Assembly (NCBI GenBank): GCA_011319805.1
Contig: SJRY01000236.1
Location: 62,001-126,000 of the forward strand
Direction of reading: 5' to 3'
DNA length: 64,000 nt
Source: Macrocybe gigantea
Taxonomy: Eukaryota > Basidiomycota > Agaricomycetes > Agaricales > Callistosporiaceae
Shown here in pieces: positions 1 to 11,045 of this stretch. Below the pieces are notes generated by a model. That model was not told the origin of the DNA, did no database searches, and was given only the letters and a program-made list of their open reading frames with translations. A program made the position numbers and the translations under genes. Every line of letters starts with the position of its first letter. Position 1 is the stretch's first letter.

Positions 1-824
1 AGAAAAGCGCGATGTACGATCATGATCAGCGTGACCTGTCGCAACCGAAAAGCATCATTGTTTCCAAGCATCCGAGAAGATTCAAAGGACGTCGTTCTTG
101 CGTGGGCGGCTGCCTTGGGATCAAAGCGCGATGCACGCGATGGGGGACGGACAGCAAAGGGATTGTCTTCAGTCAATAGCGCAGTGGCTAATGTACCGTT
201 TGAAATCGTGCGTACACGACCGGTTTTGCCGAATCCTCAAAGTCAACGTCACCGAATTGCTGCTTCAATTGTTCAGGAATACCGTCATCAACGTCCCTTT
301 GGACTTCGCCCGACGTCACCCTGTTATTCGAAGAAGCTGGAAAGGGTATGAATTGGGGGGTTGAGAGGGCGAGGGATAGAGCACGACGCCGTTGAGACGA
401 GACGTGTGCTAATTCTGCCTGGTTATCAAGAGCTGAACCCAGAGATCGACGCCGGTCTCGAGGTAAAGCTTTGAAATTCGGATGTTCAAGACCCGCGGCC
501 GCAAATTCTAAAGCCCCACCCAGGCTCGCGGACCGCGATGTGCTGATGGCCCGTTTATAAGGGACTGTTGTTAATTCCCTATCGATCGAAACTCGGTGAG
601 ATGGAACGGATGGCGCACTACGCTGGGCCGCCCCATCGTTGGCCTTCATTTTCCCTTTACTGGACTTCGACGACTTATCCTTTGGCATAAAGGCGTCCAA
701 ACCCCACGACGTCAAGTCCACCTCTATTTCATCCTCCTCAACCCCAGTCTCCGAGTCGGGGGTCGTCATCGCCAAACGGATTGCGCAAGGCATCTATGGA
801 AGCCCTTGACTCCCTGGACGACAT
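1..824 (-). CDS. Unrecognised conserved protein, C-terminus cut by window edge, two apparent frame breaks
   Basis: I do not recognise the family. Reading leftward from the ATG at 824-822, the protein opens MSSRESRASIDALRNPFGDD, continues into an acidic stretch with the motif DLTSWGLDAFMPKDK, then a Ser/Lys-rich low-complexity part, and further on DNPFAVRPPSRASRFDP. The repeated NPF tripeptides could bind EH domains, but that is inference. The frame changes twice. The first change is in a five-base G run (758-762 on the + strand), where removing one base joins GDDDP to DSETGVEED. The second is at the four-base T run 224-227, where adding one base leads into RVRTISNGTLATALL. Both downstream frames stay open for long stretches with sensible composition, so sequence indels are more likely than introns. 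An upstream open stretch (794-1012) was not included because it ends in a stop and lacks a credible donor. Confidence 0.6.
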
Positions 825-1326
825 GCAGCAGATTCACGCCGCACGGTACTCCCGCTATCGAAGGGCTCTAGACTCTTATGAGATACTGTTCGAGGACGGG
901 TTCCGAGGTTGCGGCGTAAATGGGCAAAGATGGCGCTGTCATGGGCGGAGCGCTTCGGCGCATCTGGATTGTCTGGATCATTGTCGTATTCTGCAATAAC
1001 ACGGTGATTCATGATTTACATACAGGAGTATGACTGTCGGATAGGGACGCACCAAGAAGTGCCGCGGCGAGCTGCAATCGAGAGAATCCTATAGCCATGT
1101 GTTGGAAGATGACATGGAAGGTCTAGATACAGAAAAAAGTAGGCGCCTAGGAACTACGCCTTGAGGTTGGGGAGGAGGTAGTTGTGGGAGCACCACTTGG
1201 CAAGCGTTGATGGAACCGGATCCGCCTCCCTTCAGCACGTGATCAAAAAGGTGAATTTCACACATTTCAACAAATCCCATGTATTGTTGTCAATTACATA
1301 AATAAATGTGACAGTATCTTGGTATC
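825..1326. other. Intergenic, about 500 nt
   Basis: This lies between the start of the left-edge gene and the stop of the endoplasmin gene, both on the minus strand. It should hold the endoplasmin 3' UTR and the promoter and 5' leader of the left-edge gene. A pyrimidine-AG of the TTGCAG type on the minus strand near 985 could be the acceptor of a 5' UTR intron. I see no convincing coding exon here. Confidence 0.5.
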
Positions 1327-4300
1327 TTAGAGCTCATCATGTTGAGGAACAGGGTTATCATCGTCGTCGATCTCCTCCATTTCAATTGACACCTGAATGA
1401 AAAATAATGTATCATGTGAGAATGTCAGAGTATAAGAAGCTTACATGTTCCCTCATGTGCTCTGGCACGATCACCTTTGCTTTTCCATCATCATCTTCGT
1501 CCAGCGGAATTTCGGGAGGTTGTTCTTCCTCTTCTACTGGCAGTCTGGGATCAACCGGAGGTGCCGGTGTGACCTCAGTGTCAGTAGGAGCTGTTTCGCT
1601 TACACCAAGTGATCGCCTCAGGACACGATCAACTCGTGCGAAGAATCTGAGAGATGCTCAGCCGGTACGTCCTAGTGTCCGACGGAATGGAAACTTACTC
1701 GTTGTTATCCGGGACCTCGAATCCAGACCGGACGAGAGCACCATCGATTAAGATGGAAGCGACTTCCTTCAGTTCGTCCTCTGCCTCAAGATCTTTTTCC
1801 TCCTCTTCCGAAGGCAGTTCTTTCACGCGACGGAGGAGACCCTCGATGAGAGGGGAACGAGGATTAATTTCCAATAGTTTGGCCTTCTTGGCAAATTCAT
1901 GTAGGATTCCTCCTCTGTGATTTTTAGCGTTGGACGCACCTACCAAACAAGTGGTTAAAATGCGTAGAAGGGACTTCGCAGCTTCACTCACTCATCATCT
2001 TCTGCACGTTGGCGGTATATCCATGGTGCTCAGCGACAATAGCGACCGGACTAGTGACAAGGCGGTTAGAAAGTACCACTGTGCCATGAGAAGGTCATTC
2101 CTGCGCCAAAAATTACTTTTCTCTGAGACATACCATCACGAACAAGGTCCTTAGCTTGGGCTTTCAACCACGTCAAAAGAGGCTTAAACTTTTCTGTAAG
2201 CTGCTCATTTTCTTCTTTCTCGGCCTCCGGGTCTATCTGTGCTGAGTGCTAACCAGAACAGAAAGTGAAAGATGAAATACCTTCGTCCCCAAACTTCAAA
2301 CCAGCTTTCGCAACGTCTTGGAAGGGCACGTTCCTAGCTACAAGTTGAGCCTCGTCCAAGACAGCAGCGAAGCGTTCACTTACTTCCATTGTCGAAGATT
2401 GCCCAACAGAATTTCGTCCAACGGCTCTGTTAATAGAAGAACCTCGTACCCTCGGGCATGTAGTTTCTCCACGAAAACGCTCTTAGCAAGATCCTCCGGC
2501 GTCTTGCCTATCTCGGCGAGATAGAATATCTTTGGAACAAAGATCAGATCAGAGCACACAGTAAGCGACTTTCTCACCTGTTTCTGGCCCTGTTTCTTGT
2601 TCTGAAGGTACTATTGTAGTCTTGTCAATCAATAAAGTAATATGCAATACTGGCGCTCATCACTCACGCCGTCGAACGATGTGTCGTTTCTTTGATTCGT
2701 GTCGAGCCGAATCAAACTGCCCAATTTTTCTCGATTTTTCAAGTCTTCGACAGCACCGAGCTTAAAAATGGAACCGTAGACCTCTTGTATTTCTCCGAAT
2801 TTCTGGATGTCTTCCTCAGCGATCTTGGTGAAGACTTGTATCATGTGCTTGATTATTATACTCTTGAGTTGTCTGAGGAATGCATTCGATTGCAATGTTT
2901 CCCGAGATACATTCAAAGGCAAGTCGTCAGCTGCATAAAAACAGTCAAGACCGATGGTACTACAGTCATTTCTTTAGACTCACCGTCAATCACTACTCTA
3001 ACCCAACTGGCCCACTTGGGTAGTCCATGGTCGCCAAGGTCTGAAGTGATGAAGACGCGTTTGACCATCAACTTGATGTCCTTTGACGTAAATGCCAGAG
3101 GCTGCTGCCAGAACTCTTCAGGACTGAAATGCTCTTGATGAGAGTGAGTGGAGAAGGATTCGCTTCAAGAACTCACAGCTTGGAGGGAAGATATAAGATG
3201 CCTTTAAATGACACACCGGCTCCCGAGTCACCGGAAAATGATGCCAGGCCAGCGGCTTGTTGTGGTCCTTAAAGAATGCCTTGTAGAAAGCCACATATTC
3301 ATCTAATAATCCATCAATGAGAACAGCTCAAAAGCAATATCTTTGTCCTGTTTTACCTTCAGTGACGTTCTTAGGATCCCTGCAAAGGGCGAGATCTGTT
3401 GAGACAGCAACATGCACAAGACTTACTTCACTAACCGAGTCCAAAGAGGTGGCTGAGCGTTGACCCTGACCCACTCGTCGACTACAACGGTTTTCATCTT
3501 CGGAGGCTCTTCCTTCTCCTCCTTTCTATCGTCAGATACTTCCTCAACAGTGGCTTCATCATCGGACTTGTCCTCCGCAGTCACTGTCTCAGACGGCTCA
3601 GCGGTCTCCGATGCGGTAGATGTTTCCGTCGTCGACTCGTCTGGGATCTCCTGGGTCTTTTGCGTGAAGACGTAGATAGGGAATGAAGACGAATAGGATG
3701 AGTGCTTGTTACTACACCTGTGTCAGAGAAAATCGACATAGAATAGAGTGGCCATACATTAGGTCAGAAATCCTGTCAGTATCAAGGTAGTCCGTGGCAT
3801 CCTCCTTCAGATAGAGCGTAATCTCCGTGCCGCGATTAAGGGTGTTGCCTCGGGGATCTGGGAAAATCTCGAACGATGCGTCGTCGGCAGATGAGCTGAA
3901 AACATGTTGAACTGGGTCCGAATTCTTTTCAGTCCGGGGAGAAATTGACGCAACGTTTACACGATCCGCGACCAAAAAGCTGCTATAAAATCCGAGACCG
4001 AATGCACCAATAAGATTTCCAGCTGCTTTATTATCTTGTCCTTCTGCCTTCGCAAGAAACTCAGACGTCCCTGACTTGGCAAGTGTGCCCTGTCCAAGAC
4101 GTCACCTCACGAGAACAAATGATATTCAAGAGGCAGACTCACGAGATTGGTCTTGAGTTCCTCGGCGGACATACCAATACCCGTATCTATGACGAATGAG
4201 AGTTCACTCATATCACAACCTATACTCACGTACCAGTTATAACGATGCGTCCTCCCTTTCCGTCCTCATTCTTCTCGGCTTTGATCGTAATATTGAGAGG

Positions 4301-4735
4301 ATCCCATTCCAGACATTCTCATCAGTCAAAGCGGTGATTCGCAGTTTTTCCAAAGCGTCGTTAGCGTTGGAAATGAGCTCGCGAATGAAGATTTCCCTGA
4401 AAACCAAGGGCTGTTAGCAACGTGAAGGTTTGAAGGAGAAACGTACACGTACTTGTGCGAATACAGGCTGGAAAATATTGACAACTTAGCCCAACGTCCA
4501 ACGTGGTTCGCAGAAAATGAGATGGGCTTGCCTATTGATCACGATTTTCCGTAGACGCGCAACATCGCTCTTGCAGTAGTTCAGAATGCGGTGACAAAAC
4601 CGGTAAGAAGGAAGTTACCTGATAATTGTGTTTCACTTTCTGAACGTTCGAAGAGTTGACCTCCTCGGCGAACACATAGGAAGCAACACAAAGAGCTCCT
4701 AAAGATGCGGAGGCAAGCTTGCGAAAGAGGCGCAT
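1327..4735 (-). CDS. ER-resident Hsp90 chaperone, endoplasmin/GRP94-like, with HDEL
   Basis: This is an Hsp90-family chaperone of the ER lumen. The N-terminus ([20 protein letters not shown]) is a signal peptide. The GHKL ATPase domain follows, with [15 protein letters not shown] and [15 protein letters not shown]. The middle domain includes [20 protein letters not shown], the C-terminal part [20 protein letters not shown], and the protein ends in HDEL just before the stop at 1327-1329, giving ER retrieval. An acidic charged linker follows the N domain ([20 protein letters not shown]). There are about 14 short introns. One has a GC donor (4468-4531), followed by a 15-nt exon (4453-4467) encoding most of SLYSHK. 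Two frame breaks lie in conserved coding sequence. One is near 4309-4316, after TALTDENV and before [10 protein letters not shown]. The other is at the A4 run 3235-3238, where one added base gives [17 protein letters not shown]. The promoter carries a TGACGTGTCA element. Family assignment is firm; the exact exon edges are by eye. Confidence 0.93.
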
Positions 4736-4778
4736 CTACGACCAAGAAAAGCTTCGCTGCCTCAAGCCCTCCCTGAGA

Positions 4779-4790
4779 TGCTATATATCA
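4779..4790 (-). promoter_or_regulatory. TATA-like element of the endoplasmin gene
   Basis: The minus strand reads GATATATAG about 45-55 nt before the endoplasmin ATG. It sits between the UPRE-like element and the start codon, at a plausible distance for a TATA box. No transcript start is visible from sequence alone. Confidence 0.4.
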
Positions 4791-4803
4791 ACTTGGTATG
4801 CAC

Positions 4804-4813
4804 TGACGTGTCA
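4804..4813. promoter_or_regulatory. UPRE/CRE-like bZIP site (TGACGTGTCA) upstream of endoplasmin
   Basis: TGACGTGTCA lies about 70 nt upstream of the endoplasmin start. Its TGACGTG core is the one recognised by XBP1/Hac1-class bZIP factors of the unfolded protein response, and the near-palindrome would also suit other CRE/ATF bZIPs. Its place in the 160-bp gap in front of an ER chaperone fits induction by ER stress. The binding factor is inferred. Confidence 0.5.
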
Positions 4814-4895
4814 CGTTCGTGTCATTTTCTCAGGTTAACGCGAGTCCCATCTGCCAAACAGTATGCCAACAGCAACCCAATGAATGGCTATAAGA

Positions 4896-7455
4896 CTATG
4901 AGGGTACATGTACAGAAAGCTTCGGTGCAGTGAGATTTCCAAGATACTCCTAGGAGCATAGCATCAATATCCACAATAGAAGTGCTCCGAGGTGCAGCAC
5001 ACGTACTCTGAGCCACCGTTCTCTTTGCTCAGGAACATGATCAAACTTGATGTACCTCTGGTCGTTCTGGAGCGGGGTCAACCAAAATTTGCCTTGCAAT
5101 TTTCCGACCTACCCACCTTCAAAACCTTCACCATGTCATCCAGATTAACACTTTTAGCCAGCGCCTTCATGTCGACCCTCTCTTCCTCATCTTCGCCAAG
5201 GTCGTCATTCTTGATGCCAGAGTCCACACCTGACCCACCCAGCTTACCCAGCCGACCCCAGAATTCTACAAAGGAGTTTTCGGTTAACATCTCGTCAAAC
5301 GCCTTCCTAGCTTCCACGGTCCGCTGTTGCTGCCATTTGTTGAACTCTAGCTCCAGGGAGTCGACGTCAAGGCCGAGCTTAGTTACTGGCAAGGACGGCA
5401 ACAGTGAAGGTAAAGGAAGGGACTCAAATGACTCAGCAAGGGAAGGGGCATGCGATTGAAAGAGCGCATGCAAGTTGTTCAGGTGCTTGGAACGGAGCAT
5501 TCTGACGTGCTCATGAAAAAGACGTATCTGTTGATTCAAAGGAAGAGAACTCTGGAACCGTGCATCCGTCATCAGTTGAGACAATGTAGCATCCCATGTA
5601 GCCTGCCCAAGTGAACCAGGATCCAGCTTGTTCGTTAGCGTCGTGAAACCAATTACCATGTTTAGACGTACTTGTGGATCCCGAACTGCATCAGTTAGCA
5701 GCGACCTGAATAGTTATATGAAGATATCGTGTGGATGCACGCAAGTCATAAAGACATACCTATATGCTCTTTCCCCTTCTTCCTTAGTTATGCCGATCCT
5801 CGACCGCCCAATATCGGCTTCTATCTTACTCATATCTGCTCTTACTTTCTCCTCTCTCTCTCTGACAGCCCTTTCTCTTTTGTTCTCTGACGACGGCTGG
5901 ATTGTCTTGTCTGGCGATGAACCCTGTGCCAGAAAATTGTTTTGTCCTGACTTCTCCCGTTGGCCTTTCGCGAACGTCTCGAATAACTCCTCACGTAAGG
6001 TGGAGGATCCAACGGCGTCGTACCGTGAATCATCATAAAGAGACCGTTTGACCTGCAGAAACATAAGATCTCTCGGTGTACCGGAGAGACATAGGTTGAC
6101 GCACATCTTTCCATAAGATGCCCTCCTTGATTTCAACCCTTTCTCGCAACAGATCGAAGAAGTCTGCTTCGGCTTTCTGGGCCATTGCCTTTTTCTCTAC
6201 AGTTATGCATAAGAAAATATGATGCTGGAGTAACGAAGTGAACTGACTTTCACCCAGCTCCTTGATCCAGGCCTTGAACCTTTTCTCCCTCTCTCTATCG
6301 TCCCTTCCCCATCCGTAAAACCGCCTATTAGCCTTCCATTTTTTGCGAAAATCATTCCATGTTGTTCTAGTGCTTGTGACGTCTTCTCGCAAAAGATGCT
6401 CAAATTCCCCCTTTGGATCCGCAACAGCTTTTTCACGCTGCACTGCTGATTCGCGCAACTCTCTTGCACGCTCGCGACAGTACTCATCAAACGCTTCGCG
6501 CCGGGCTGACACGGATGGGAGTAAGACGTATCTTGGGTCGTTTACAAATTTGGGTAAAGAGGTGTCCCATGGATAAAGCGGATTAATCTCCTTTTCCCGG
6601 AGAAGAGTCTATCCATCGTAAGCATCTTGGTCGACAGCGGTGCGACGATAAGACACACCTTGAATAAAGCTTTAGCTTCATCGAGCGACAAATCCACCCT
6701 TTCGGGTACGGGGACTGAGGTGCTCATCTTCTGTTCCACCTCTTTTGCTGTTGCGACCTCTTCGGTTTTTTTCTTCTCCGCTTCCACCTCGGCTGCTAGT
6801 TGTGCAGCAGCTTCCTTCTGCCATTCCTCCTCTTCGTCCTCTTCGCTGTCAGAGCTTTCAGTACCCTCCCCCTCGTCCTCGACCTTCGATTTTTTCGCGG
6901 GAGCTGTGTCAAAGGTAGCACTTTCCGCAGCTTTTCTTTTCACCAATCCGCGAACTTCCTCCTTCACTCTTTCTATCTCTTCCGCCCGTTCCGATGCCTC
7001 TCTGCTTCCTTCGTCAACATCGGAAGTGACATCTTTAGAATGTTGTTCGCCTTGGCTCGTTTCCCAGTCGAATTTATCAATGATGTTCCTTATTTCGTCA
7101 GGAATAGTCCACAGGCTTTGCTTCTTGATCTTATTGAAGTAGAAGACATTGCCTGCAGTGGTCCTCACGCGCAGCCAGTCCGTTCCAGGAATCGGGACCT
7201 TGGACTGTGGTTTTTCCCTTTGTATCCTGGCCGCGTCTGGTTGTAGAGTAGGCAAAGAGGACAATTGAGGCATCGGCCGAACATACGTGGATTCTCGAGT
7301 TAGGGAATTATAATAGTAGGCATGACCAGTTGGTGCTGTTTGATGATAGTCAGAAAAGGCAGTCAGCTCCTTCCGCTGAGCAAGATACCTGTGTGTTGAG
7401 ACCAATTAGGCGGTAGAGAAGGGGCCGATGCAACAGGAAATGGAGGAGTGGACAT
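4896..7455 (-). CDS. WW- and FF-domain splicing/transcription elongation factor, TCERG1/Dre4-like
   Basis: The ATG at 7455 starts MSTPPFPVASAPSLPPNW, the first half of a WW domain. An intron splits it, and the domain continues APTGHAYYYNSLTREST. A second, weaker WW-like unit follows (GTDWLRVRTTAGNVFYFNKI). Next come an acidic, Glu/Lys-rich coiled region with KAAESATFDTAPAKKSKVED (a likely nuclear signal) and several FF domains: LPKFVNDPRYVLLPSVSARR, FEHLLREDVTSTRTTWNDFR, FFDLLRERVEIKEGILWKD and a C-terminal one ending FDHVPEQRERWLR. The WW-plus-FF layout and the FF sequences match TCERG1/CA150 and fission yeast Dre4, proteins that link Pol II CTD and U1/U2 splicing factors. It is nuclear by inference. 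There is one frame break: in the T4 run at 5100-5103, one added base restores KLQGKFWLTPLQNDQRY. The stop at 4896 sits only 160 bp from the endoplasmin ATG. Confidence 0.85.
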
Positions 7456-8096
7456 GGTGTCCTTGTCGTCGTTGTCCGACCACTAATACCACCCAGTTGT
7501 GATAGTAGTTGATGTAAGTAAGGTTGTGCTATCACATGACTACTGGACTTGGAACCTTAGGAAATAGTCTCCTGTCCGTCCAAATCTCATCAGCCGCTTA
7601 ATGCCAGCTGAGCGATGTTCTCTTCTGATCGCCGTGCGCAAGCCAGCTCATCCACCCACGGAACCGACAGGAACGCCGAGGATTCCACCCACAGGTCACT
7701 ATCTTGATCCAGTTCTATGCAGGCACAAGTCGGATCATACTAAGTATAAGCTGGGTTTTTCCAAGGGCCTCCTTGGAACCACGATGAGTGGGATAAGAAT
7801 GCATTTGGCACCCCGCCAGGATGCCGGACAACGCACAATGTCTGATATATCTCGATTATCACTGGTTTATTCCACTTCAAATCCTATCAGCATCATATGT
7901 GAACCTCAACAGGTGATGGTGGTGTGATCATACCACCTACCTCAGCAGCCGGTGAGTATTATTCTTGTGTTGTAGTAAGGAGGAACAGCTAACTCCATAT
8001 AGGATTTCTTTTGGTCAGATGTTATAAAAGACTGCAAGACAATGTGCTCGTCGGTGTTATCGGTTCTGCTCCTCTGCTTGTTCAATTTCCTTGCCA
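7456..8096. other. Divergent intergenic region, about 640 nt
   Basis: This separates the TCERG1-like start and the MFS transporter start, so it should hold two promoters. An open frame at 7601-7927 on the plus strand has no family resemblance and no way to join the transporter in frame, so I do not call it a gene. I recognise no specific element here. Confidence 0.5.
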
Positions 8097-10826
8097 ATGT
8101 CTTCACACCAATCGGATTATGATCAAGCCCTCAAAAGAAGAATTTTGTGGAAACTTGACTGCCGTATATTGCCCCCTCTGGCTCTTGTAAATTTCAACTA
8201 TCCTTCATGTCATACGACCCATCGCTGAAGCCTCTGCAGCTTTGGCTAGCTAATTTCATCGACCGTAGTAATATAGGAAATGCCAGGCAAGTTTTCACAC
8301 TTACCCAGCTGTATTTTTTTTATACCAAATTCGTACAAGAATCGCGGGACTTGAACGCGACACTCATCTACGCGGAAATCAATTTAACGCCGCGCTAGCT
8401 GGTACGTCGCCTCTGTAATCTGGGCCACATTGATCTAGTTAAAAACGAGACAGTTTTCTATGTCACGTATGGTGTCCTGAGATGCACTGGCTGGCTCCAA
8501 GTAATCACAGAATTCTATGATGCAGATATCTCCTCGTCGAAATTCCCTCCAATATGGTAATGAAGAAGATGAAACCGAATGTAAGTTTTTTCCCGTTTGT
8601 TAAAGATGGCTTCCGACTCGGATTTCTTTTTGCTAGCGCTGGATCCCTCTTCTAGTCTTTTTATGGGGCATCGTTACCACTTTAACAGCACTGGTTGGCA
8701 GCCATTTTCACTTTCCAAACTTTTTTCTGACGATAGGCAACGCTAAGATCCATAGTTTTAATGGCCTCGTTGCCATACGCTTATGTCTTGGCCTATGTGA
8801 AGGAGGGCTTCTACCTGGCATAGTTCGTCACTAATGATTTGTTGATATTGGACTGACTACAAAGTCACCCAAAAAGGTATTATATCTAAGCACGATTTAC
8901 AAACGACATGAACTTCAACTACGGTAATACCACCATTTCTTCCACATTACCCTTATTTACGTTGAGGAAGTGTCGGTGTCTTTTATGCCTCAGGTCAGTG
9001 ACCTTTCTGCTGATCGTTCTCTAGTGAACTAATCTTAGTCCAGCTTCTCTTTCAGGAGCATTTGGAGGTTTGTGCCCACCCACTTGTCGCAAAAAAGAAA
9101 GTTCAAAGCTACTTCTCTTCTTCGCTAGGGTTGCTGGCCACTGCGATTATAAAGATGGATGGCATAGGGGGGCTCGCTGGATGGCGATGGATTTTTGTAT
9201 CTCTATCTCGCTGTTGGAGTTAACCATATGCTACTGATCCGGCTTTACAGATTCTAGAAGGGCTAGCAACTATCCTCGCAAGCATCATAGCGGCCTTGAT
9301 TCTGCCAGCTGACATTGCGTCGGCTAACTTCCTTTCCGAGGAAGAAAAAGCGTTCGCAAGTGAGCTTTCATTTCTTTGGCCATGGGATCTTTGCATTCGC
9401 TGATCGTCCTCGGTTCAGTTCGTCGCTTCTGGTCTCGCGATGTTACAGGGTCCAGCGGACCGAATTTCGACTCAGACGCCAATCCACCCAATGCATTAGC
9501 CGAGGAAGATGAGAAAAAGAACGAAACACAGGACGCAAGTGTAGCTGAACTGTCTGTTATGATCGACTCCACGCTTGACAATCATGACCGGGAAGAGTTT
9601 GAGTGGCGAGAGGTGATCAGAGGTACCCGCATCTGCCCCCATGCTCGTAGTATCGCTAATGGTCTTCACTAGGATTCAAGGATCCCCAGGCGTGGTTAAC
9701 GGGGATTGCGTACTGTGGCTTGATTGTTAGTCTGTATTCTTACTCTCTGTTCCTGTAGGTAGTTTGTTCATAGCGTTGACTGGAGCACAAGCTAATTAAC
9801 GATTGCAGGCCTACTATCGTTTCTGGGCTTGGCTACCGTGGGGGAGCCGCACAGCTTCATACTGGTATTACTGTGTGCAAGATACTAGAAACCTGGCTAA
9901 TAGTTTATACTTTTTAACAGTTCCTCCCTACGTTCCAGCGGTTGTGCTTACTGGTGAGATGAGCAAATAACTTCGTCATTGACGATGCAGCCTCATTATT
10001 ACTAGTCGTCGTAGCGGTTTTGGCCGACAAGTTAAGATGGCGTGGACCGTTCATCCTCCTTTGTCTGCCCCTAACTGTCATAGGTATGTCGACCAGCTCA
10101 ATGTTGAGATGCTTCACATTACTGGCTGCAGGCTACATCATGGCGATTACCGCCAAAACGAATACCGTGAGATACGTTGCTGTGTTCTTCATGGCAGCCG
10201 GAGTGTACGTGACTTCGTAGGTATTTTCATCTTGTTTAGCTTATTGAAGCAAACTAGGTATCCATCCGGCCCTTGTATATTGTTAGTCCTGCTTCGTCAA
10301 TGTTCCTGTTTCGGTAACACCTGAATGTACCGTCAAGGTCAATCCTTCCTAACAATAGCAGTGGTCATTACAAGAAAGCCACTACTACTGCACTGCAACT
10401 GGCAGTTGCGAATACGGGGTAGGGCATAAAACATGCAAATAATGATAGTATTGTCAACTCTTTTGCAGAGGCTTCATAGCGACATTTGTCTATACCCAAG
10501 GTTCGTACACCCGGTTTCTTCGTTCGTTCAACATTCTCAAATACTAGTTCAAAGATCAAGCTCCTAAATACATACGAGGTCATTCGGTGGTGCTCGCCTT
10601 CGTCATCCTTGCTTGGGTTTTGATTGCTGCCAACGTGTATGTGAAGTTCATGCTCTTCATGGATTTTACTGACAATTCCACAAGCTCGTACTGCATGTGG
10701 GAGAATAAAGCTCGAAGAGAAGGTCGTCGAGATATTAATCTTCGGCTCTATAAGGAACTGTGGGATGCTGGGAAAACGCGAGCTCCAATCGGTGATCGTC
10801 ATCCTCGATTCTATTATACGCTCTAG
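8097..10826 (+). CDS. MFS transporter, Dal5/allantoate permease-like (anion:cation symporter family)
   Basis: Once spliced, this is a 12-TM major facilitator of the fungal Dal5-like family. The start MSSHQSDYDQALKRRILWKL leads to the family signature FIDRSNIGNAR, then GLERDTHLRGNQFNAALA, LVEIPSNMVMKKMKPN, RLCLGLCEGGLLPGI with LYLSTIYKRHELQLR, GLAGWRWIF, ILEGLATILASIIAALILPA, the central loop EEFEWREVIRGFKDPQAWL, and TVPPYVPAVVLT, ending HPRFYYTL. Members import small organic anions such as allantoate, nicotinate, pantothenate or biotin precursors; the substrate cannot be read from sequence. The gene is cut into about 21 tiny exons, so no frame is open for long, yet every join I tried keeps frame. 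One intron (8287-8339) uses a GC donor, AG/GCAAGT. At first sight it looks like a pseudogene, but I think it is intact. Confidence 0.88.
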
Positions 10827-11045
10827 GCGTGTCATGTAACAGTACTATCATAAACGTGTCGTGTCGTGAAGCAGTTATGAAGGTTATGAGGTAGTACGAC
10901 ATAGTACACAAAAGACGGGTAAGATGAGGCAAAGGGTATGCAAATTGTCCGTCATGAATCAAGAAAGCAGCAAAGATTGCAAATGCGGATGTCATGAATG
11001 AGTCGATAATATGGTAATAGTACAAGGGAACGTCACACATAGAAC
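10827..11045. other. Convergent intergenic, 219 nt
   Basis: The 3' ends of the MFS transporter (+) and IQGAP (-) meet here. The stretch should hold both 3' UTRs and polyadenylation signals. I see no gene. Confidence 0.5.

Noticed and set aside
7601..7927. Open frame as a separate gene or as the MFS N-terminus
   Set aside because: No family resemblance, no donor linking it to the transporter, and a good ATG for the transporter lies downstream.
8330..8400. A tRNA-like string (GGGACTTGAACGCGA) in the MFS gene
   Set aside because: It does not fold into a cloverleaf, and the same bases code for the conserved GLERDTHLRGNQFNAALA of the transporter.
8680..8755. A sixth GC-donor intron in the MFS gene (G/GCAGCC)
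   Set aside because: A GT donor just upstream (CTG/GTTGGC) with the CTAAG acceptor gives TALIHSFNGLVAIR, which fits the family better.
8097..10826. MFS region as a pseudogene
   Set aside because: All stops fall in introns; every motif is recovered in frame after splicing.
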